The notes: a model not told the origin generated them from the sequence alone. 64,000 nucleotides of DNA from Bacteroides ndongoniae (GCF_900108345.1 NZ_FNVV01000014.1:1783664-1847663), one strand, 5' to 3'. Shown: positions 1-9,976, counted from the stretch's first letter. Numbers and translations: made by a program.

Positions 1-1
1 C

Positions 2-565
2 CGCCTCTACTGCGGCATCTTCTGGGGTAAGGAGAACAAAGAACTTCACGCCGCACACACACCGCACGAAAGCCCGCTGGCCATGACCTTCCCGCTGATG
101 TTCCTGGCTGCCGTTACGGTAGTAGCCGGATTCATCCCCTTCGGTCACTTCGTTTCGTCCAACGGACATGCTTACGACATCCATCTGGATACGCAAGTCA
201 TGCTGACCAGCATCGTCATTGCCGTAATAGCCATTGCACTGGCTGTCAGCATCTATGCACGCAGCAAGCAGCCGGTAGCCGATGCACTGGCCAGCCGTTT
301 CCGCGGCTTGTGGACAGCAGCCTACCACCGCTTCTACATCGATGAAATCTATCAGTTCATCACCCACAAGATTATCTTCGGCTGCATCAGCCGCCCCATT
401 GCCTGGTGGGACCGTCACGTAGTAGACGGCTTCTTCAACTTCCTGGCCTGGAGCACCGATGCCACAAGCGACGAAATCCGTGGCCTGCAAAGCGGACGTG
501 TACAGCAATACGCCTTGGTATTCCTGCTGGGAGCATTGATACTGATACTTATGTTAACTATATAA
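2..565 (+). CDS. nuoL: NADH-quinone oxidoreductase subunit L, 3' end only
   Basis: This is the C-terminal part of the NuoL proton-pumping subunit of respiratory complex I; the frame is open from base 2, so the gene begins before the window. The residues include RLYCGIFWGKENKELHAA, then hydrophobic segments (around LMFLAAVTVVAGFIPFG and VMLTSIVIAVIAIALAVSIYA), the lateral-helix region near YHRFYIDEIYQFITHKIIFG, and a final membrane helix (YALVFLLGALILILMLTI). The lateral helix followed by a last transmembrane helix separates NuoL from NuoM and NuoN. nuoM starts 27 nt downstream, as expected of a complex I operon. The only uncertainty is the missing 5' part. Confidence 0.93.
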   Translation, partial: RLYCGIFWGKENKELHAAHTPHESPLAMTFPLMFLAAVTVVAGFIPFGHFVSSNGHAYDIHLDTQVMLTSIVIAVIAIALAVSIYARSKQPVADALASRFRGLWTAAYHRFYIDEIYQFITHKIIFGCISRPIAWWDRHVVDGFFNFLAWSTDATSDEIRGLQSGRVQQYALVFLLGALILILMLTI

Positions 566-592
566 TTCAAATTCAATTATCCATTAAATAAA

Positions 593-2071
593 ATGAATTT
601 CTTATCATTATTTGTTCTGATTCCATTGCTGATGCTCCTCGGCCTCTGGCTGAGCCGGAACATCGCACAGATACGTGCGGTGATGGTAACCGGAGCTTCG
701 GCTTTGCTGATTACGGCCATAGGGCTGACGATAGCCTACCTCAATGCACGGCAGGCCGGTGCCACGGACGAAATGTTGTTCTGCGCCGATGTTGCCTGGT
801 ATCCGGCACTTCACATACACTATTCAGTAGGCGTGGACGGCATCTCCGTAGCCATGCTGCTGCTTTCGGCCATCATCGTATTCACAGGTACCTTCGCTTC
901 CTGGCGCCTGCAACCGCTTACCAAGGAGTACTTCCTGTGGTTCACGCTGCTTTCGCTGGGTGTGTTCGGATTCTTCATCTCGACCGACCTGTTCACCATG
1001 TTCATGTTCTACGAAGTAGCCTTGATCCCAATGTATCTGCTTATCGGCGTATGGGGCAGCGGCCGCAAGGAATACTCGGCCATGAAGCTGACACTGATGC
1101 TGATGGGTGGTTCAGCCTTCCTGCTGATTGGCATCCTGGGTATCTTCTACGGTTCGGGCGGAACGACCATGAATCTGCTCGAAATTGCCCAAATGCACAA
1201 CATCCCCATTGAGCAGCAACGCATCTGGTTCCCGCTCACCTTCCTGGGATTCGGTGTGCTGGGTGCCTTGTTCCCCTTCCATACATGGAGCCCCGACGGT
1301 CATGCTTCGGCACCGACAGCTGTGTCCATGCTTCACGCCGGTGTGCTGATGAAACTGGGAGGTTACGGTTGTTTCCGCATTGCCATGTTCCTGATGCCCG
1401 AAGCTGCCAACGAACTGGGATGGATCTTCCTCGTTCTGACAGGTATCTCGGTAGTCTACGGTGCCTTCTCGGCTTGTGTACAGACCGACTTGAAATACAT
1501 CAACGCCTACTCCAGTGTGAGCCACTGTGGACTGGTGCTCTTTGCCATCCTGATGATGAATCAGACGGCCTGCACGGGTGCTGTGCTGCAGATGTTGAGC
1601 CACGGTCTGATGACGGCCCTCTTCTTCGCGCTGATCGGTATGATATACGGACGTACACACACCCGCGACATCCGCGAACTGAGAGGACTGATGAAAATCA
1701 TGCCTTTCCTCTCGGTATGCTACGTCATTGCCGGTCTTGCCAACCTCGGTTTGCCGGGTCTGAGCGGATTCGTAGCCGAAATGACCATCTTCACCGGTTC
1801 GTTCCAGGAACCTGACACCTTCCACCGTGTATGGACGGTGATTGCCTGCTGCAGCATCGTCATTACGGCAGTCTACATCCTGCGACTGGTCGGAAAGATT
1901 CTGTACGGCACCTGCACGAACGAACATCACCTGGCCTTGACCGACGCTACGTGGGACGAACGTACGGCAGTGATCATCCTGATTGTCTGTGTAGCTGCAC
2001 TGGGTATGGCTCCGTGGTGGATCAGCGGCATGATCAGCGAAAGTGTTTTGCCAATAGTCAGTGTGTTTTAA
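593..2071 (+). CDS. nuoM: NADH-quinone oxidoreductase subunit M
   Basis: 492-residue antiporter-like membrane subunit of complex I, usual length for NuoM. It is almost entirely transmembrane helices and carries the Proton_antipo_M (PF00361) signature: the conserved Glu in the MFMFYEVALIPMYLLIG helix, the HTWSPDGHASAPTAVSMLHAG segment split around the proton-channel Lys/His residues, and DLKYINAYSSVSHCG. It works with NuoL and NuoN to couple quinone reduction to proton export. It lies 27 nt after nuoL and 58 nt before nuoN, all on the plus strand, so it is almost certainly co-transcribed. The start ATG at 593 gives the expected N-terminal helix. Confidence 0.95.
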   Translation: MNFLSLFVLIPLLMLLGLWLSRNIAQIRAVMVTGASALLITAIGLTIAYLNARQAGATDEMLFCADVAWYPALHIHYSVGVDGISVAMLLLSAIIVFTGTFASWRLQPLTKEYFLWFTLLSLGVFGFFISTDLFTMFMFYEVALIPMYLLIGVWGSGRKEYSAMKLTLMLMGGSAFLLIGILGIFYGSGGTTMNLLEIAQMHNIPIEQQRIWFPLTFLGFGVLGALFPFHTWSPDGHASAPTAVSMLHAGVLMKLGGYGCFRIAMFLMPEAANELGWIFLVLTGISVVYGAFSACVQTDLKYINAYSSVSHCGLVLFAILMMNQTACTGAVLQMLSHGLMTALFFALIGMIYGRTHTRDIRELRGLMKIMPFLSVCYVIAGLANLGLPGLSGFVAEMTIFTGSFQEPDTFHRVWTVIACCSIVITAVYILRLVGKILYGTCTNEHHLALTDATWDERTAVIILIVCVAALGMAPWWISGMISESVLPIVSVF

Positions 2072-2129
2072 TATGAAACCAAGCACGCTCCAACTTTTAT
2101 TTTTTAACTTTTAACTTTTAATAGATAAA

Positions 2130-3569
2130 ATGGATTATTCTCAATTCCTACTGATGAAAGAAGAGCTCTCGCTGATAGCAGTCATCATCATACTGTTTAT
2201 TGCCGACCTCTTCATGAGCCCCGACGCACATAAGGAAGGCGGAAAGCCGGTGCTGAACACCATGTTCCCGGTTATCCTGCTGGCTATCCATACCATAATC
2301 ACCATCGTTCCCGGTCCGGTTGCCGACGCTTTCGGAGGCATGTACCACAACTCGCCGATACAGCACATCATGAAGTCCATCCTCAGCATCGGTACGCTGA
2401 TTGTGTTCATGATGGCTCACGAATGGATGAAGCTGCCCGACACGTTTATCAAGCAGGGCGAATTCTATTTCCTCACGCTGTGTACGCTGCTGGGTATGTA
2501 CCTGATGATTTCGGCCGGACACTTCCTGATGTTCTTCATCGGACTGGAGACTGCCAGTATCCCGATGGCTGCCCTGGTGGCATTCGACAAATACCGTCAC
2601 TACTCGGCCGAGGCCGGAGCCAAATACATTCTGACTGCCCTGTTTGCCAGCGGTCTGCTGCTTTACGGCGTGTCACTGATCTACGGTACGGTAGGTACGC
2701 TCTACTTCGAAGACATTCCCGCTCATCTGGAGGGTAACCCCATGCAGGTGATGGCTTTCGTGTTCTTCTTTGCGGGCATGGGCTTCAAGATTTCACTGGT
2801 TCCTTTCCACTTGTGGACAGCCGATGTTTATCAGGGCGCACCGAGTACGGTAACCGCCTACCTCAGTGTCATTTCGAAAGGTGCGGCAGCATTCGTGCTG
2901 ATGACTACCGTGTTCAAGGTGTTCGCTCCGATGGTCGACCAATGGCAGGAAGCCCTCTACTGGGTCATCATCGCTTCTATCACTGTTGCCAACATCTTTG
3001 CCATACGTCAGGAGAACCTGAAGCGTCTGATGGCCTACTCCAGTATCTCGCAGGCAGGCTACATCATGCTGGGTGTCATCAGCGGTACGGCACAGGGTAT
3101 GACGGCATTGGTCTACTACGTGCTTATCTACATGTTTGCCAACCTCAGTGTGTTTGCCATCATCACCATCGTGGCCATCCGTTCGCATAAGTTCACGCTG
3201 ACCGAGTACAACGGCCTCTACAGCACCAATCCGCGTCTGGCCTTCCTGATGACGCTGGCTCTGTTCTCGCTGGCCGGTATTCCGCCGTTCGCAGGTTTCT
3301 TCTCGAAGTTCTTCATCTTCGCCGCCGCTTTCCACAGTGGTTTCCACCTGCTGGTATTCATCGCCTTGCTCAACACAGTCATCTCCCTGTTCTACTACCT
3401 GAAGATCGTAAAGGCCATGTACATCAACAAGAGCGACGAGCCGATTGCCCCTTTCCAAAGCGACAACTATACGCGTGCCGCCCTGCTCATCTGTACGCTG
3501 GGTATCACCGTGCTTAGCATCGTCAGCGCCTCTTACGAGTCGATTGGCAACTACGCTTTCGGCATGTAA
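2130..3569 (+). CDS. nuoN: NADH-quinone oxidoreductase subunit N
   Basis: 479-residue antiporter-like subunit, normally the last gene of the nuo operon. Multiple hydrophobic helices span the whole protein. Family landmarks are FFIGLETASIPMAALVAF (helix with the functional Glu), FHLWTADVYQGAPSTVTAYL and RLMAYSSISQAGYIMLG. It completes the L-M-N order of complex I. No further nuo gene follows; the next 500 bp hold repeats and then an unrelated TonB-dependent receptor, so the operon ends here. The long antisense open frames on the minus strand in this region are shadows of this gene. Confidence 0.95.
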   Translation: MDYSQFLLMKEELSLIAVIIILFIADLFMSPDAHKEGGKPVLNTMFPVILLAIHTIITIVPGPVADAFGGMYHNSPIQHIMKSILSIGTLIVFMMAHEWMKLPDTFIKQGEFYFLTLCTLLGMYLMISAGHFLMFFIGLETASIPMAALVAFDKYRHYSAEAGAKYILTALFASGLLLYGVSLIYGTVGTLYFEDIPAHLEGNPMQVMAFVFFFAGMGFKISLVPFHLWTADVYQGAPSTVTAYLSVISKGAAAFVLMTTVFKVFAPMVDQWQEALYWVIIASITVANIFAIRQENLKRLMAYSSISQAGYIMLGVISGTAQGMTALVYYVLIYMFANLSVFAIITIVAIRSHKFTLTEYNGLYSTNPRLAFLMTLALFSLAGIPPFAGFFSKFFIFAAAFHSGFHLLVFIALLNTVISLFYYLKIVKAMYINKSDEPIAPFQSDNYTRAALLICTLGITVLSIVSASYESIGNYAFGM

Positions 3570-3588
3570 AAAGGAAGCACTTTCTTTT

Positions 3589-3659
3589 AGGCACGGATTA
3601 CACGGAAAACGCAGAGAAAGAAGAATTATTATCTGTGAACTTCCATGTAATCCGTGCCT
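3589..3659. repeat. Inverted repeat of the GGCACGGATTACA type
   Basis: Arms of about 19 nt (3589-3607 and 3641-3659) read AGGCACGGATTACACGGAA and its near-complement, so transcripts would fold into a hairpin just after nuoN. It may act as the nuo operon's 3' end but has no clean T-run. The motif looks like an interspersed genomic repeat. Confidence 0.7.
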
Positions 3660-3678
3660 GAAAAATAACAAGTCACCG

Positions 3679-3771
3679 AAACACAGATTCGCGCAGACCC
3701 GCGCAGACTTTATTCCTACGGAAGTGAAACCGTACACAAGTCTTGGCGGAGGTCTGCGCGAATCTGTGTTT
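3679..3771. repeat. Perfect 21-nt inverted repeat, CGCAGATTCGCG-like
   Basis: The 21-nt arms at 3679-3699 and 3751-3771 are exact reverse complements (core ACACAGATTCGCGCAGAC). A partial third copy (CGCGCAGACT) lies inside the loop. It sits directly after another hairpin and before a 22-nt repeat cluster, so this gap is a repeat nest with no gene. Confidence 0.8.
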
Positions 3772-3831
3772 TATATCCCCCTAACTTACCGCACTCCCAA
3801 CCCTCCCAATCCCCCTGCTTCTTCCCCTTCT

Positions 3832-3920
3832 GAACAACACTTGTACGGCTCGTCTGGAATGCAAGTGTGGCTCACGAGCCGTACAAGTGTCGCTCACGAG
3901 CCGTGCAAGTGTCTCTCAAA
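3832..3920. repeat. Cluster of 22-nt GAGCCGTRCAAGTGTCGCTC repeats
   Basis: About three direct units of 22 nt (core GCCGTGCAAGTGTCGCTCACGA with variation) preceded by one inverted unit (ACACTTGTACGGCTCGTC). The same unit occurs at 30181-30256 and 52493-52588, always intergenic. There are no spacers, so it is not a CRISPR. The rest of the gap to 4080 holds no gene I can support. Confidence 0.75.
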
Positions 3921-4080
3921 GCCCCCGTACAGAGCCTTCTGGAGCGAGGTATACTCCCCACTTTCCCTCATCTTCTGTAATACCTACGTAACGTTTCCGA
4001 AACAGACATGTACTTTGGACGACACACGCATGTAACGCCCTATTCTCACCTTTGCAGCGGAAAAAAGAAATGCATAAAAG

Positions 4081-6780
4081 ATGAGTATGAAAGTAGATTT
4101 AGGAAAGATTCTCTTCCTTGTTTTATTCCTTACCCTATCTGCCATGACTGCCTTGGCAGGCACTATCAAGGGAACAGTTACTGACAAACAGACTAAAGAA
4201 CCGCTGACCGGAGCCACCGTACAGGTAGCCGGCAGTACGTCGGGAGCCGTAGCCGACATTGACGGCAACTACACGCTCAGTGTGCCCGACGGCACGTACG
4301 ACCTCGTAGTACGCTACGTAGGCTACGTGGACATCAACGCCCGCCAGGTAAAGGTGAGCGGAGAAACCGTACTGAACTTCGAAATGGAAACCGATGCGCA
4401 GACACTGGGCGAAGTATCGGTAGTAGCCAAGAAGAACCTGGAAGGCGAACGCGCCCTGCAGGTAGAAAGACAAAAAGCCACACTGGCCATCGAGAACCTG
4501 GGTGCCAAGGAAATGGGTATCAAAGGTATCGGCAACGTGCAGGAAGGAGTTAAGAAACTGACCGGTATCTCCATTGCCGAATCGGGCCAGCTCATCGTTC
4601 GCGGACTGGGCGACCGCTACAGCAGCACTACGCTGAACGGACTGCCCATCGCCTCGCCCAACCCGGACAATAAACTGATTCCACTCGACCTCTTCCCTTC
4701 GAGCACGGTACAGAACATCACCGTCAGCAAGGTGTACGATGCCAGCGCCTTTGCCGACTATAGCGGCGCGCACATCGACATCAGTACCAAGGAGAACGTG
4801 ACGGACGAGTTCCTGAACGTCAGCTTCAACGTAGGAGGACGGTTCAACACACTGGGACGCGACTTCTACCAGATGGACCGCGACGGAACCCTGTTCAAGA
4901 CACCCTCGCTCGACGAAAAGATATACGACATGCCGTTGCTCGACTTCGACGAGTACGTCACCAAGAACAATATCTTCCGTACCACCTTCGATGTGGACAA
5001 GCGTACTGCCCTGCCCGAATTTGGCGGAAACCTGGGTTTCGGACGCAACTTCGGCATTGGCGACCAGACCCTGAGCCTGCTGGCCTCGCTGAGCCTCAGC
5101 AACGAAACGCAACGCATGGACGATGCTTTCTATAAAACGCTCGAAGCCACAGGCAACGTACAGAACGACTTTACTTACGACGAATATACCGCTACGCTGA
5201 AGATGGCCGCACTGGCATCCGTAGGCTACACCCTGCGCCAGCACGACCGCATCGGCTACACCTTCTTCTATGCCCGCAACGCCAGCGACTCGTACCAGAG
5301 CCGCGAAGGTATAGACGCTGAAGGCCACAACCTGTGGGGCAGCAACGACATCACGCACATCTACACCCTGCAAAACCATCAGCTGAACGGACACCATGAG
5401 TTCGGCACCCGCTGGCAGCTGAACTGGGCAGGTTCCTACGGCAAGACAGGCAGCGAAGAGCCCGACCGCCGTCAGGTAATGTTCACCAAGGACGATGCTG
5501 GCAACCTGCAACTCTTCAAGCTGAACCGACAGGAAACCATGCGCTACTTCGGCGAACTGAACGAAGAAGAATGGGTGGGCAACCTCGACCTGAAATACAA
5601 CTGGTCGGAACAGAACTTCGTCAAGATGGGTCTGGCTTACAAGAACAAGGACCGCGACTACATGGGTACCCGCTTCTACTACAACGTAAACAAGCTGAAC
5701 CCCACCATCGACAACATTTACGACACCGACGGCTTCCTCAACCAGGAGAACGTAGAGAACGGCAACATCGTCATCGAACGCAAGATGCAACCCCACGACA
5801 CCTACCGTGCCGGAATGGACATCTACGCTGCCTACGCACAGACGGACTTCTATCCGCTCAGCTCCCTGCTTGTCAACGTCGGCCTGCGCTACGAAATGAC
5901 CAAACAGTGGGTAGAATATGCCATCGAGGGCGACCAGAAATACCAGCGCCGCCGCGACCTGAACAAGAATGACATCTTCCCCACCGTCAACCTGAAATAC
6001 TCCATGAACGACCGGAACAACCTGCGTATGTCACTGTCGCGCACCATCACCCGTCCCTCGTTCATCGAAATGGCTCCTTTCCTCTATCAGGAATCCTACG
6101 GTTCGGCACAGATCCGTGGTAACGAAGAGTTGCAGAACGGCTACAACTACAACTTCGACCTGCGCTACGAACGCTTCAGCCCCAACGGCGACATGCTCTC
6201 GGCAACGGTCTACTATAAGTTCCTCGACAAACCCATCGAACGCATCCAGAAGCTGCAAGGCGGTGCCACGATGCACTCCTTCCAGAATGCCGACCAGGGT
6301 ATGGCAGCCGGTATAGAAGTAGAACTGCGCAAACAGCTGATACGCGACCTGCGACTGGGAGCCAACGTCTCCTACATGTACACCAACGTGAAGCTGCCCG
6401 AAGGCGGTGCCTACACCAACAAGGACCGTTCGCTGCAAGGCGCCTCGCCCATCCTGCTGAATGCCGACCTCACCTACTCGCCCCGCTTCGGCGAAGAACG
6501 CCAGCTGAACCTGTCGCTCCTCTACAACCTGCAGGGCAAACGCATCCATGCCGTCGGCGTATCACAGCTGGGCGACATCGACCAGATGGCTGTCCACACG
6601 CTGAACTTCAACGCCAGCTACAACTTCAGCCGCCACTTCAGCGCCAAGCTTCAGGTGACCGACCTGCTGAACCGCGCCGTAGTATTCAAACAGGAAGTGC
6701 CCAAGACGGGCGAATACATCGAAGTGGAACGCTTCAAGGAAGGTACGGGTTTCGAAGTGGGCGTCAGCTATAATTTTTGA
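4081..6780 (+). CDS. TonB-dependent outer membrane receptor
   Basis: 899-residue outer membrane receptor. A hydrophobic signal peptide (about residues 7-26, ending ALA) is followed by a carboxypeptidase-D-like domain (about 27-110, GTIKGTVTDKQTKEPLTGA), a plug domain (about 135-235, with GQLIVRGLGDRYSSTTLNG) and a 22-strand type barrel ending in the aromatic motif VGVSYNF. It lacks the long SusC-specific features and has no SusD next to it. A duplicated-domain lipoprotein follows 349 nt downstream on the same strand and may be its surface partner. The substrate cannot be read from the sequence. ATG 4087 would also give a good signal peptide. GC-rich codon use matches the nuo genes, unlike the cassette lipoproteins. 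Confidence 0.9.
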   Translation: MSMKVDLGKILFLVLFLTLSAMTALAGTIKGTVTDKQTKEPLTGATVQVAGSTSGAVADIDGNYTLSVPDGTYDLVVRYVGYVDINARQVKVSGETVLNFEMETDAQTLGEVSVVAKKNLEGERALQVERQKATLAIENLGAKEMGIKGIGNVQEGVKKLTGISIAESGQLIVRGLGDRYSSTTLNGLPIASPNPDNKLIPLDLFPSSTVQNITVSKVYDASAFADYSGAHIDISTKENVTDEFLNVSFNVGGRFNTLGRDFYQMDRDGTLFKTPSLDEKIYDMPLLDFDEYVTKNNIFRTTFDVDKRTALPEFGGNLGFGRNFGIGDQTLSLLASLSLSNETQRMDDAFYKTLEATGNVQNDFTYDEYTATLKMAALASVGYTLRQHDRIGYTFFYARNASDSYQSREGIDAEGHNLWGSNDITHIYTLQNHQLNGHHEFGTRWQLNWAGSYGKTGSEEPDRRQVMFTKDDAGNLQLFKLNRQETMRYFGELNEEEWVGNLDLKYNWSEQNFVKMGLAYKNKDRDYMGTRFYYNVNKLNPTIDNIYDTDGFLNQENVENGNIVIERKMQPHDTYRAGMDIYAAYAQTDFYPLSSLLVNVGLRYEMTKQWVEYAIEGDQKYQRRRDLNKNDIFPTVNLKYSMNDRNNLRMSLSRTITRPSFIEMAPFLYQESYGSAQIRGNEELQNGYNYNFDLRYERFSPNGDMLSATVYYKFLDKPIERIQKLQGGATMHSFQNADQGMAAGIEVELRKQLIRDLRLGANVSYMYTNVKLPEGGAYTNKDRSLQGASPILLNADLTYSPRFGEERQLNLSLLYNLQGKRIHAVGVSQLGDIDQMAVHTLNFNASYNFSRHFSAKLQVTDLLNRAVVFKQEVPKTGEYIEVERFKEGTGFEVGVSYNF

Positions 6781-6886
6781 GTTAACAAGTTGACAAGTTG
6801 ACGAGGGGACAAGTTAATAAGAAAATAACTGAGTCCGCTTTAAAAAGTACACTTTTTGTCTTAGTACATAACATAGTTATCATTCT

Positions 6887-6960
6887 GTCATCCTGAACGT
6901 AGTGAAGGATCTCTTTCGAAGGCTATGTGATAACAGACCCTTCACTTCGTTCAGGATGAC
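6887..6960. repeat. Inverted repeat GTCATCCTGAACG...CGTTCAGGATGAC
   Basis: Arms of 24 nt (6887-6910 and 6937-6960) match at 22 positions as reverse complements and form a strong hairpin between the receptor gene and the lipoprotein gene. The AT-rich rest of the 349-nt gap contains no gene I can support, only short GACAAGTTGAC tracts near 6785-6815. It is probably an interspersed repeat that may also end or attenuate transcription. Confidence 0.75.
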
Positions 6961-7129
6961 AAAGCAAAGTGATAGTAACTATAAAGAAACTCATAGGAAA
7001 CAGACTTGTTTAAAGTAAACCCAATAAAATAAAGAGTAATAATCCAATAGTTGACAAGAGGACAGGGTAAGCCTCGTGGTCTGAAGCCTTGTTCCTTGTC
7101 AACAAAACACTAAACTTAAAACTTAAATT

Positions 7130-9352
7130 ATGAGCAGAAAATTGTTTTCAATGGCCCTTTTGGCCGGCATGGCACTTCTCAGTGCATCATGCAGCGATGA
7201 CGAAACAACAAACAACGACGGCGGAATAGCCGACGGCACTACGCTGAGCGGTACAATCACCGAAGACGTAACCCTGAAATCGGGCAACACCTACAAGCTG
7301 AGCGGTGCCTACACCGTAGAAGAAGGCGCTACCTTGAACATCGAACCGGGTGTAAAGATTGTAGCCGTTTACGATGACAATGTAGACTACATCCTGATAA
7401 AGCAAGGAGCCAAAATCAACGCCAAAGGTACGGCATCGGCTCCCATCATCATGACTTCCGAAAAAGAAGAATCGGGTGCCTGGGGCGGTATCCACATCTG
7501 CGGACGTGCCCACACCAATGCCGAGGGCGGCAAGGGAAGCTCTGAAATCGGCGGTGCCGAATACGGTGGCAACGACGACAAGGACAACTCGGGTGTTCTG
7601 CAATACGTACGTCTGGAATACACCGGCTATGCTTTCGACGAGGAGCACGAAGCCAACGGTATCAGCTTCTACGGCGTGGGTAGCGGAACAACGGTTGACC
7701 ACTGCCAGGCTTACCAAGGATCGGACGACGGTTTCGAATTCTTCGGCGGATCGGTCAACGTCAGCAACATGGTTGTCACCAGCTGTAGCGACGACTCTTT
7801 CGACTGGACCGAAGGCTGGAACGGTACGGCTACCGACCTCATCGCCATTCAGGAAGCCGAAGAAACACTGGGCTATGCCTGCGACTGTCTGATCGAAGCC
7901 GACAACAACGAAAACAACTACAGCGCCACTCCTGTAGCACATCCTACGCTGAAGAACCTCATCCTTGTAGGTAACGGTGCAGCCGGTAAAGGTGTACACC
8001 TGCGCCGCGGTACTCAGGTAACCATCGAAAATGCCGAAATCTACGGCAAGCAGAACGCTATCTACGTAGAAAGCGCTGAAACAGAAAACGCATTGGTCAA
8101 CGGAACATCGAGCATGAGCAACGTAAGCATCAGCGGAATCCTGACCAGCAAAGAAGGCATCTATACCAATGCCGAATTCGAAGCCGACGGCAACAAAGCC
8201 AATCAGGCCAACCCCTACACTTCGTACGAAGACATCATTGCCAAATGTCCCTGGGCTGCCGGATGGACCAAGAACTGGAGCGAAAGCGACAACGTACTGG
8301 CCAACGAAAGCACCCTGCAAGGAACCATCACCAACGACATCACGCTGGGAGCCGGCAACACTTACTATCTGAGCGGTGCCTATACAGTAGAAGCCGGAGC
8401 TACCCTGCACATTCAGGCAGGTGTGAAGATCATCTCCAAATACGATGACAACGTAGACTACATCCTCATCAAGCAGGGAGCCAAAATCAACGCTACCGGT
8501 ACAGCCGACGCACCGATCGTAATGACTGCCGAAAAACAGTCGGCCGGCGCATGGGGCGGTATCCACATCTGCGGACGCGCTCATACCAACGCCGAGGGCG
8601 GTAAAGGAAGTTCTGAAATTGGCGGTGCCGAATACGGTGGCAGCGACGACAAAGACAACTCGGGCGTTCTGCAATACGTACGTCTGGAATACACCGGTTA
8701 TGCCTTCGACGAAGAGCACGAAGCCAACGGTATCAGCTTCTACGGTGTAGGCAGCGGAACAACGGTTGACCACTGTGTAGCCTATCAGGGTTCGGACGAC
8801 GGTTTCGAGTTCTTCGGCGGATCGGTCAACGTCAGCAACATGGTAGTCATCAGCTGCAGCGACGACTCTTTCGACTGGACTGAAGGTTGGAACGGTACAG
8901 CTACCGACATCGTAGCCTATCAGGAACCCGAAGCCACACTGGGTTACGACTGCGACTGCCTGATCGAAGCCGACAACAACGAAAACAATTACGAAGCTAC
9001 TCCGGTGGCTCACCCCACGCTGAAAAACCTGATTCTGGTAGGTAACGGCGGCTCAAAACAAGGTGTACGTCTGCGTCGCGGTACTCAGGTGACAATGGAC
9101 AACGCACAGATCTGCGGCAAAGGCAAGGCACTGACGGTAGAAAGCACTGAAACAGAAAACGCACTGGTCAACGGCACTTCCAGCATCACCAACACCACCA
9201 TCAGCAACAACGTGAACAGCGAAAAAGGCATCTACACCAACGACGTCTTCGCTGCCGCCACAGGCAACAAGGTAGACGCCAACCTGTCTTACGCTTCACT
9301 GGAAGACATCAAAAAGGCTTGCGACTGGATGACCGGCAGCTGGGTGGACTAA
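7130..9352 (+). CDS. Surface lipoprotein with two tandem copies of a beta-helix-like domain
   Basis: 740-residue protein with a lipoprotein signal (MSRKLFSMALLAGMALLSASC; lipobox Cys near residue 21, then SDDE, which fits Bacteroidota surface export). The mature part is an internal duplication: residues about 38-380 and 393-735 are closely similar over their whole length, for example the repeated blocks DDNVDYILIKQGAKINA, GAWGGIHICGRAHTNAEGG, EYTGYAFDEEHEANGISFYG, GSDDGFEFFGGSVNVSNMVV and DDSFDWTEGWNGTATD. Gly/Asp/Asn-rich short strands suggest a right-handed beta-helix or similar solenoid, and the acidic loops could bind metal. It follows a TonB-dependent receptor on the same strand, so a receptor/surface-binding-protein pair is plausible. 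I do not recognise a precise function. Confidence 0.75.
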   Translation: MSRKLFSMALLAGMALLSASCSDDETTNNDGGIADGTTLSGTITEDVTLKSGNTYKLSGAYTVEEGATLNIEPGVKIVAVYDDNVDYILIKQGAKINAKGTASAPIIMTSEKEESGAWGGIHICGRAHTNAEGGKGSSEIGGAEYGGNDDKDNSGVLQYVRLEYTGYAFDEEHEANGISFYGVGSGTTVDHCQAYQGSDDGFEFFGGSVNVSNMVVTSCSDDSFDWTEGWNGTATDLIAIQEAEETLGYACDCLIEADNNENNYSATPVAHPTLKNLILVGNGAAGKGVHLRRGTQVTIENAEIYGKQNAIYVESAETENALVNGTSSMSNVSISGILTSKEGIYTNAEFEADGNKANQANPYTSYEDIIAKCPWAAGWTKNWSESDNVLANESTLQGTITNDITLGAGNTYYLSGAYTVEAGATLHIQAGVKIISKYDDNVDYILIKQGAKINATGTADAPIVMTAEKQSAGAWGGIHICGRAHTNAEGGKGSSEIGGAEYGGSDDKDNSGVLQYVRLEYTGYAFDEEHEANGISFYGVGSGTTVDHCVAYQGSDDGFEFFGGSVNVSNMVVISCSDDSFDWTEGWNGTATDIVAYQEPEATLGYDCDCLIEADNNENNYEATPVAHPTLKNLILVGNGGSKQGVRLRRGTQVTMDNAQICGKGKALTVESTETENALVNGTSSITNTTISNNVNSEKGIYTNDVFAAATGNKVDANLSYASLEDIKKACDWMTGSWVD

Positions 9353-9392
9353 CCTACCCCGCCGGCTGACGCACAGCCATCACCATAACAGA

Positions 9393-9470
9393 CTGTACCG
9401 GAACAGGTTTCCTGATCGCTTCCCTCTGTAGAGGGAAGACGAAGGACCTGATTCCGGTACAGTTTTTTTT
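9393..9470 (+). terminator. Rho-independent terminator after the duplicated-domain lipoprotein
   Basis: A long stem with outer arms CTGTACCGGAA and TTCCGGTACAG encloses a second stem (TTCCCTC/GAGGGAA) and is followed by eight T residues. It lies 40 nt after the stop codon. Confidence 0.85.
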
Positions 9471-9723
9471 GTTGGTTTCAGTGATGCGCTAATACGAACA
9501 ACACCGACCATTCTCATCCAATCAAAAGTTGACTATCAACCCGTAGCAAAGGAAAACTGCCGTTTTCATCCTGTCATGTTGAATGGAGCAAAGCGGAGAC
9601 TAAACATCTCGTATGTACGGCATAGGGCTACAAAAGCATAAAAAGGTGGTGAATAGGAAACAAGAAGCAGCATCAAAACTCAGTGATAGTATCTGACTGA
9701 GGGTGTGTCGAAATAAAAGTAGC

Positions 9724-9933
9724 TGAAACTCTCCTCCTTCTTGAAGGTTGTTCTCCCCCGATAACGGGGGAGTTAAGAGGGGGTAAATGCCCAACGGGCG
9801 GGGTGGTAGGTTTTACGACATTCCATAATCAACACCTTATATATTACCTATCACCGTCACCTTCGGTTCTTCTCCCACTCTAAACCCCACCGTTATCAAA
9901 GAAGAACAACCTACAGGAAGAAGGAGGGTTTCA
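9724..9933. repeat. About 210-bp element with imperfect 49-nt inverted ends
   Basis: The left end (9724-9772, TGAAACTCTCCTCCTTCTTG onwards, including the CTCCCCCGATAACGGGGGAG palindrome) and the right end (9885-9933) are imperfect reverse complements. No ORF of note lies between them. The architecture resembles a MITE-like or interspersed repeat. The remaining bases of the 9353-10043 gap show nothing else I can support. Confidence 0.6.
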
Positions 9934-9976
9934 GATACTTTTGTTTTGCCCCTTTTTCATAGCCTATTGGACGTGG

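Noticed and set aside
4135..9013. Very long minus-strand open frames (553 and 608 codons) opposite the TonB receptor and the duplicated lipoprotein
   Set aside because: They are antisense shadows of GC-rich, strongly biased plus-strand genes with clear domain matches; their translations look low-complexity and match nothing.
9600..9794. 64-codon minus-strand ORF in the repeat region
   Set aside because: Lies across the inverted-repeat element; no domain, and it is explained by the repeat.
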